From positions 42,333,659-42,397,658 of the forward strand of contig NC_083605.1 of NCBI RefSeq assembly GCF_029168945.1: a stretch of 64,000 nucleotides of DNA. The letters run 5' to 3'. Shown piece after piece: positions 56,263 through 64,000 of this stretch. The number at the start of each line of letters is the position of its first letter. The stretch's first letter is position 1. A program made the translations under genes and the position numbers. This DNA is from Cannabis sativa (taxonomy: Eukaryota > Streptophyta > Magnoliopsida > Rosales > Cannabaceae). Below the pieces are notes generated by a model. The model had not been told where the DNA came from and did no database searches. It saw nothing but the letters and a program-made list of their open reading frames with translations.

Positions 56263-58925
56263 TTGGGCTTAGATGCATATAGGAAGCCCATTTAAGTTTT
56301 ACTAAGTAAATGGACTAGGTTGCTAAAATAAAATTTGACATAAGTAATTTTATTTAGGCCTAATTAGATTTGGGCTTATTCAATGAATAACAATTGTTTA
56401 TTTTAAGGTTAAATTCCTCTGTTTTGGGCCTTGTGTGAGAGTTGGGGGCCAATAGAAGTGGGTACAACATACTGAACCCAGCTCCCCCTTACATGAACTA
56501 CCCCAATTGTGAAGGCCCATTTGCCTTATTTAAATAATTGTATTAGGTTAATTATATTAGTCTAACCTAATTAAAATTGAATTAGCAACATAATTAACTT
56601 TTAAAATATATGCAATTTATTTTTCATTTTAATATTTTAAAGTTTATTTTAGAAAAACATTTAGTTAATGATATATATTCTAGATAGTTATTTCTATACT
56701 AGTTATTATTTCTAATATTAAATAGGAAAATATCATTGATTGTGAAATTAATTGTTTAATAATTAATTTTGGTACAATCTAAGTTTAGTATATTTTCCTA
56801 GTATAAAACTAGAATTAATAATTAAGTTTCCTCTATACTTAATTATTTATTTCTTGAATTTAATACATTTAATTAAATTGAAAATTCAATATCTAAGTTG
56901 ATTTTCATCATGATACTTAAATATTGTTCTTTTCATGGTATTTAATTAAAGTTGAAAATTATCTTAAGTTTGGAATCTTATTTCAGAATAACTTAAAGCT
57001 GAATAATTTTCAAAATATATTTTATTTTATTAATCATTTTCCCAAAATTTCGTAATTGCATTTCTTTAATGCAGAAATTTTGAATTTTATTTGAAAAATA
57101 GATTAAAGTTGAAAATTATTTTAATTTTGGACCAACTTAAATCAATGATTTTTTCATTTAATGATTAATTAAAATAAATGAACTACAATATATTATAATT
57201 AGTCCATGAAAGTCAAGATAGATATTATCTGTTTTGCTTGAAGTATTTTTCTAGTGATATTTAATTAAATAAAAAATTAATATTTAAGTTGGTTCTTAAT
57301 CATGATACTTAAATATTTGAAATTTTTCTTAAATATTTAATTAAATAGGAAAATTATATTTTTTTTGTAAATTAATTTTGGGCCAACATAAAATTAAGAT
57401 AATTTTTTAAGGATTTATTTTATTTTAAAGCATTTTCGAAAGTAGTATTCTTATACAATCTTTTTTTTTCGAAATGTAATATATATTTATAGAAAATTAA
57501 ATTTGAGTTGTAAATTAATTTAAATTAATTTTGAAACAACTTAAATTGCATATTTTTCTAAATATTTATGGAAATTATTACTAAGATGGAAATAATTCAC
57601 GTTATTTTCATATCCATCTAAGTATAATTTATAAATATTACATTAAAATTTATATTTAGAATTTTTAATTCTAAATTGGAAATTTTAATTAAATAAATAT
57701 ATATTTAAAATAAATAAATTAAAATAAATTTTAGAAGAAAATACAACTTTCATTAAATAATGAGCTTTATTATTAGGATATTCGATCTCCATTGTTGGTT
57801 TTACATAGCTATTGTTTTAGTGAGTAATCCTCCCTAATGGAGGAACATTCATTAACAAGTTAGCACCGTTTAATCTCGAAAGATAAGTAATCTTGTAAGT
57901 TTTTTATATAGTATTGATCACCCTCATGGTGGCGACTGTATAAGACCTGCAAGAATATGAAACAATGGTGGAAGCTCATAAGATAGAATAGCCTTGACTC
58001 TCGCCTAAACGGGACAACGCGAATTCCAATCTTGATCGAATAAAAGGTCGCTAGAATGTTTATCATTTTAGATGAGCTGACAACTCTATTCAATGGATGG
58101 TAGCTTTGACTCTTGCCTAAACGGGACACTGATATCAGTTTGTTGAAGACCTTAGAAATTATTTAGGATTGTATGTTTTAGTATTTTCACTTAACATTCC
58201 TACTTGCTATGTGATTAATAATTTCGGAATTCTGTATGAATTTGTATTGAACCATGTTATTTTCTGTTATTAAATTGTAGTTTAATTTCGAATCTTCATT
58301 GTTGGTCTAACTTGGTTTGTTTTTCTGATGAGTTAAATCCCTAATGGATTTTCACCATTAGACAAACATAATAGTGTTAGATCTCAAAAAATAAATATTG
58401 TATATGCCACATCTAGCTGTTCATCAATTGATGACACCTTAGACTAGTATTTTACAATATGAAACAAGAAGATTGTATAAATAAGATTACTTTGACTCTC
58501 GCTAATCGGAGCATCGTTGGATTCTTATTTAAAATGAAATTATCCTGATTCCTCTTAGCTTATTCATTTTGAATTAGCTCAATGACATATCATTGGATGA
58601 ATGGTCTATAAGTCATATAAGGTCATTCTATATTTTCTCTTAAGAAATTAAATGACGAATATGATTATATTCCCGAAATTCTATCTCGAAAAGATATAAA
58701 TCCTCAATCTTAGAAATCTCCTACTTGTATGGGCAAATCAACTTAGAGTTAGATTAGTAGTGGTGGTCCAAGAAAGAATTACTCATCATACAGTTAGACT
58801 TTCACAAGTGTGTAATAACCATTTTCTATCAATGGATTCAAACTGTATGAATTGAGTATTCTGTGACCAGAATCCACTTGCACTATTCTAAGAACTCTTT
58901 GATGTAACTAAATCAAGTCATCAAG

Positions 58926-59358
58926 TGTGACAGTCAGTAGTCCCGTGATCCGTAAGGGGAAATACCGGGTAAGCTGTGCAATCCCACACCGCCTGGGGAA
59001 GGTCAAGTGGGATGATTCTGAGACTGTGTAGGTATGGGACTACACAGTTGAAGAGGGCTTATATGGATTGATTGGTACTACCTATGTCAACAAGGTGCAT
59101 CTTGTTTTCGGTAGCCCATCTCGAAAGAACTCCACAGTTAAGGGTGCTTGGCCTGGAGCAATTTCAAGGATGGGTGACCTCCTGGGAAGTTTTCTCAGGA
59201 AGCGTGCGAGTGAGGACAAAGCACGCTGGAAACACTCGTGTTGGTCTGTAGGGTCAGTCATCAGCCCATGATGCAGCCAGAGTGACATACTCGTGTATAA
59301 GAGCCATTATTTCCGTGGGTGTAAGGACCCAATGGAGGCTTGAAGCGGGGATGTTACA
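58926..59358 (+). repeat. Duplicate of the Cassandra-type solo LTR
   Basis: Same as 44013-44445 with flanking TCAAG (58921-58925, 59359-59363). The 5S-like domain lies at about 59073-59203. It arose by the tandem duplication, not by a second insertion. Confidence 0.88.
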
Positions 59359-59363
59359 TCAAG

Positions 59364-60759
59364 AGACACAACCAAATAAATCTATGGCTTTTGTATCTTG
59401 TTCATAGTGGTTTTGACAAGATCAATCTCTGCAAAGAGTTAATATGCCTATATCCACTGAAAGTAAGTTCATCTTATTCGCAGATGGATGTACATTCAGG
59501 GGTTGATATGAGTTTTCGTTGTATTCTTGAAACAATCACTCTAGATTTTACCTTATGCAAAAAGAAATTTGAAATGTTTGAAAAATTTCTTAAATTTCTA
59601 GCAATGGTGGAAAACTATCAAGGTAAGTGGATAACGATCTTGCGAACTGACAGGGGTGGAGAAATAGTTAGTTGATATGCAGTTCAAAGATCATTAATTT
59701 GATTTTTGAATCATATCCAAACTTACCTCCCCAGAAATTCAATTTGCATATTGATAGTTAGTTACTAGTCGTTGCCTAAATCCTTCTATGGTAATACAAT
59801 TTCAGAATGATGCAATGGTTGTATACTTAATGTAAATCATTACTAGATTCATGGATGACCTAATCAAAATCTTAAGAAAAGCTAGAACTGCTAACCTTGG
59901 TTTGCATGTTTGTTAGCTATTCTGAGTGATTAGGGGTGGACCATCCCATAGTCATTAGATAAGAAAGTATTTGTTTAAATACTATTTTTCTAAGAAAATG
60001 ACTAAGTCTGAAAATAAAGTAGCAAATAAAGGAGATAACTTTTTTTTTCTTGATTCCAAAAGTGTTCTATCATCTTACTTGACATATGATGATCCCACTG
60101 CCTCTGTTGTCTTGACACAACCGAAGAGGTCAATACCATTTAGTTTTCTTAGACATAATTCATGGTACCTTCTCGTAGTGGGAGGGTTTCTAGGAATCCA
60201 CCTTATTGTGACTCGGAAGACACTAGTGATTAAAATCAATTGTGACTTTAAACAAGTAATGGATTGTCAAGATAAGAAACTAAGAAGAAAAGCCAAGAGA
60301 ACTATAGTTTGATCCATTCACATGGAGTAACCTAAAGTTTTCTATTACAAGGACATAGAAGGAAATTTTTGTTAATAGGTCTATCCAATGGACTTAACAA
60401 AACTTCATGTTCCTAGTATTATAGGTTTGACTTTATCTAAACCTATGGCTTGTGGTATACCTCGTAATTACTTACTCTAATGCAAGGAACTTACTTTAGT
60501 AAGATGCTGAAGCGTTTTCTTTCTAATGGCAATTTATAGAAGCTTCACAACTTCTAGACGTAGATTTTATTTATCTAAGGAAAAGTCTTAACTATTCTAG
60601 AAAAAATAAAACCATGAAAGAATTTCTTAAATCAACAGTGAGAGGTCTCAGATATGCTTTTGTATGCCTTAGACCAGACACCTGTTGTTGAGTAGGAGTA
60701 ATGATTAGGTATCCGATTAATCCAGGAGAGGAACATTGGAAGACAATCAAGTAGATCTT
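59364..60759 (+). pseudogene. Duplicate of the decayed copia integrase and RT remnants
   Basis: Copy of 44451-45846, again with ILRTDRGGE (near 59636) and again ending ...AAGTAGATCTT directly at the LTR start. No purine tract. Confidence 0.75.
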
Positions 60760-62621
60760 TGTTGGGTTTTATGCCCTAAATAAAACTCATTTCATATAAT
60801 CAGATTTACTTATTAATAAAGATCAGAAATAACATTTTATGTTGCATGGTTCACATGATTTATTTCATGATTATATGTATATAATGTATGAATTCTTTCT
60901 AAGTCCAGAACATATGAGTTGGTTAAAGATTATAGTGTCGTCAGCACAGTGGAATATAATCTTTATTATATGTTCAAAAGTTTATTCCCTGATTTGTCAG
61001 AACACTGGCTTTAGACTGACATGGTATAATCAGCGATAGGTATTCTTACACCTTGGAAAAGTGTTATGTCCTTTCCAGGACATTGGCAAAGTTTACCAGT
61101 ATCGGATGTATGGAGTATACATCGGAAGGGACCGATATTGAACTTTGATTAGATATGTTAAAATTTACCGTAATATCTATTCAATTCAATATCACCTATT
61201 GATCCTATATCACATGATCAAAATCCTAATATGGTTAGGCTCAATCTCAAGAGTGTTATTCGTGTTCTTTGATTTGTTAGTTAAGCCTAATTTATTGTCA
61301 GGGCAATACATACATTTTGGGAACACAGTAGTGCAATTGAGTGGGAGCGCTAACATAAATATGGAATCTATAGCTTCTATTTGGCAAATAGAAGTAAAGG
61401 ATGATTTCCTTCGACCTTAACCAAACGAAGATAAATGGTGGAGATCTCATTTCACTTAGGTGAAATATCATTTATACAGGGTTATGTGTTTTAAGGATAA
61501 AATACATTGTAGGGTGTTACGGTAATTTAATCCCTGTACAGTGTAAATCATCTATATAGAGGATCATTGATCACATTAGGGTTATAACAATGGATAACTA
61601 ATGACGTGTCTATATCGTGGAACATATAGAGCGTTTCTATATGACTGAGAGTGCAATTCCAAGTTTTAAGTGTGGATTCAATGAGGAATTAAGAAGTTAG
61701 GGAATTTACTTGGTAAATTCGGTTCGACTTATTGGAAGCTCGGTTATATAGACCCATGGTCCTCATACTAGTTGAGGCCATACTGCTTGTAAGACTCAGT
61801 TAATTGATTTTAATTAATCAATTATAATTCTAAAAGTTAGACTATGTCTACTTTATGAATTTTCACTAAGCAACGGTAAAAGAGTAAATAGAGAGTGTAA
61901 ATGGTATATTTATTAATTGGGAAACTTTGATTAGTTTTTATTAATAAATAAAATAAATGACAATATATTATTTAATAATTATTTATAGTTATTAAATAAT
62001 TAGATTTGACATTTATGAAGTTGAAAGAGGGAATTGGCAATTTTGAGAAAATGGGAAACTAGAAATGATGAAATAGGAAAGTTGGAAAAGTGGAATGATT
62101 TGTGTTTCCTCAACACATGGCCGACCACCTTTACCCCTATTTCTCATTTTATTTTTCAATTTTTTAAATGCCAAATAATTCAACTTTAACCCTATGTGGT
62201 ATTCTATATATAGAAGGTAAAGGCTTCAGGTTTGAGATACACTTCACAGTTTATTCTCTCAAACACTATGAAACCGCCACTCTCTCTCTTTCTTTCTTCT
62301 CTGTTTTTTCGAATTCCCTTGAGTGATTAGTAGTGCCCACACACATCAAGTGGTATCTCAATCATAGTGTGGAAGACTATGGAATTTCTGCATCAAAGAA
62401 GGAGAAAAGAAGATCCAGGTTCAGATCTTGGTGATGCTCTGCTACAATAAGGAATCAAGGGCTAGAGATCTGAACGGAAGGAGTCATATTATTCCGCTGC
62501 ACCCACTGTAAGGTTTTCTAACTTTATATGTGTTTATTTTCATTGTTTTAGAATTCATATTAGGTTGTTAATCCAACATACTTGTTAGTAAATCTAGATC
62601 CTGGTAAAATAATTTCCAACA
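60760..62621 (+). repeat. Complete copia LTR C
   Basis: 1,862 bp, TGTTGGGTTTTATG to ...TTTCCAACA. TATA-like CTATATATAG at 62204-62213, then AAGGTAAAGGCTTCAGG. Sequence on both sides is element interior (E-type on the left, F-type leader on the right), so one LTR serves two element bodies. Confidence 0.93.
62204..62213 (+). promoter_or_regulatory. Putative TATA box, LTR C
   Basis: CTATATATAG at the LTR position occupied by CTATAAATAG in element A. Confidence 0.5.
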
Positions 62622-62623
62622 AC

Positions 62624-62640
62624 TGGCACCACAGCCATGG
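62624..62640 (+). promoter_or_regulatory. Primer binding site of element F
   Basis: TGGCACCACAGCCATGG, 2 bases after LTR C. It shares C at bases 4 and 6 with element A and has one further change. Confidence 0.75.
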
Positions 62641-64000
62641 TAATGATTTACTTTCATGTAATATGAATTGAAACGATGATTGCATGTTTCTGTGTTGATT
62701 TGGATGGCTTCATGTTGGTTTATGTGTTGTTTGATGAATGTTGATGTTGTACAGTTTCGTTTTCCATGAAAAATATTTTTTCAATTTTTGGAAATATTTT
62801 ATTTGGATTCCGTGTGAAAAATTAAGCAATTTTGTTTTTTACGGAACTCGATTCCGATAAAAATTGAGAAAGTTATGAATTTTGGAAAATTGGGATTTCG
62901 GGTATGCATGGTGCTCAATCGCGCGCGCGTGACACGCCCGTGTGCACCCTGCCAGCGCCCAGAAGTCTCGCCCATGGAACCCTGCAGCCCGCCGAGGTTT
63001 CTCGGCAGATGGGGCTGCATCCCTTCGATCCGCGCGCGCATGAAGGCTGCGTGCAGCCTGTTGCACGCCCATTCTTGGGCAGTTTCCCAAAAATTGCGAT
63101 TTTTGGGGTTTTTCCCCAAAAATCCAATTTTTTCATGGGATTGTTTCCCAAAATTCATTTTTCTATTTTTTAAATATATCTAAATTGAAATGTTTCCAAT
63201 TTTAAATATTTTCAATTTGGAATTTTTCCAATTTTAAATATTTCTATTTTGGATTGTTTCCAATTTTTAAATATTTCTTATTATGGTGAGATTTAAAAAT
63301 TTGTTAAGTTCTTTAATATTTATTTATTATTTAATTATAAGATTAGATATTTTGATATTTAAGATATTTTAAATTAAAAGATAACTTTGTCTTTTTATTT
63401 GAAATATTATATTAAAATTATCTTATATGACAAATTAAATAATTAATAAATTTGAAATTAACATAGATATTTTTATAGATATACTTACCATAATGTTTTT
63501 CAAATTCAAAAATTTGTTATTTTGTTAAATATTTAATTATTTATGAATTATAAGTATAAAAATGATATTTTTTCTATATATATATCATTTTTTCCTTATT
63601 AGAAATTTATAAATCATATCTTAAATATTTAAATAACATAGATATTTTTGTAGAGATTTGAATATTGCTTAATTTGAGATATTTTAACATATAATTATGG
63701 TAATTATTATTCATTTATTATTTTATTCCTAAAATAATAATTATCTAACCAAATCTATTTTAAAATTGGTTTATTTTATTAAATTATAAGATCTGAAAGT
63801 GATATTGAAGATTCTTTCCTTTCAAATCATTGATCTTATTAGATATTTAATTTGATTCAAATAAACCTAGATATTTTAAAATTAGTTTCCTTTATTTGGT
63901 TAGTTTAAGAATAATAATTTAATTATATTAATATCTTGATTTACTTATATTGTTTATTCAAAATTTTTATACAAACCTATTGTTTATCTGATCTAAATTG
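62641..64000 (+). mobile_element. Leader of copia element F, running off the window
   Basis: Non-coding leader similar to E's but about one base in ten different. It contains the GC-rich island (62909-63085), the A/T-rich hairpin (about 63090-63150), a tandem array (63160-63290) and AT-rich sequence to the window end. The rest of the element is outside. Confidence 0.75.
62909..63085 (+). repeat. GC-rich leader island of element F
   Basis: TCGCGCGCGCGTGACACG, CCGCGCGCGCATGAAGG and GGCTGCGTGCAGCC (63046-63059) about 285 bp after the primer site. Five overlapping frames open here by composition and none is credible. Confidence 0.65.

Larger units (their letters stand above)
56263..61708 (+). 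repeat. Second copy of the 5,446-bp tandem duplication
   Basis: Begins TTGGGCTTAGATGC (same as 41350) and ends GGAATTTA at 61708 (same as 56262). Includes E's leader part, hairpin module (57829-58516), Cassandra-type LTR, pol remnants and the first 949 bp of LTR C. It has no gypsy insertion. Confidence 0.92.

Noticed and set aside
1..64000. Host protein genes, tRNA genes or bacterial-type operons
   Set aside because: None seen. All long frames carry retrotransposon domains, and all other DNA aligns by eye with one of the LTR families or is AT-rich leader.

Overview
The window looks like repeat-packed, probably heterochromatic DNA of a flowering plant, most likely a eudicot. I find no host gene. 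Almost every base belongs to an LTR retrotransposon or a remnant of one. Evidence for a plant is the pair of LTR-element types (a Ty1/copia family with ~1.9-kb LTRs and a Ty3/gypsy chromovirus with ~2.25-kb LTRs), tRNA-iMet-like primer sites, and two copies of a Cassandra-type LTR carrying a 5S-rRNA-like domain. The species cannot be named from this.

Layout. 1-2148: 3' end of a decayed copia element, plus strand. 2149-6287: remnant of an unrelated element, with a broken minus-strand gene. 6288-16061: minus-strand copia material (LTR, non-coding interior, truncated second LTR). 16074-39661: one copia LTR (element E) split by two complete insertions. These are element A (16127-26168, plus strand, TSD AAATG), which carries gag-pol with one stop, one frameshift and a damaged RT motif, and element D (27156-39470, minus strand, TSD GATAA), which is non-coding but has LTRs, PBS and PPT. 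D itself contains a solo gypsy LTR (30882-33252, TSD GATCT). 39662-45846: interior of E, holding a solo Cassandra-like LTR (44013-44445, TSD TCAAG). 45847-56262: another copia LTR, split by the complete gypsy element G (46058-55519, TSD TTATA), whose RT-RNaseH-integrase reading frame is open. 56263-61708: tandem second copy of a 5,446-bp unit that starts at 41350. The copia LTR ends at 62621, and a further primer site and leader (element F) run off the window end.

History read from the nesting: E/F are the oldest layer. A Cassandra-like element entered E and collapsed to a solo LTR. A 5.4-kb segment was then duplicated in tandem through 2 bp of microhomology. Element G later entered the first duplicate only. 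A and D entered E's left LTR independently, and a gypsy LTR entered D. A, D and G all landed in LTRs of the same copia family.

How the parts could work together: E, F, D and the minus-strand block at 6288-14398 share LTR ends, leader modules and decayed pol fragments with A but code for nothing. They look like a non-autonomous family that would need proteins from a relative of A. The interesting unexplained signals are cis elements in the long copia leader: hairpins with a common CTAAT loop, paired direct repeats, GC-rich islands at a fixed distance from the primer site, and a conserved ~105-bp block. Several differences between sister repeats cluster at CAG/CTG sites and may be sequencing artefacts. 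The gag frameshifts of G should be read with that in mind.
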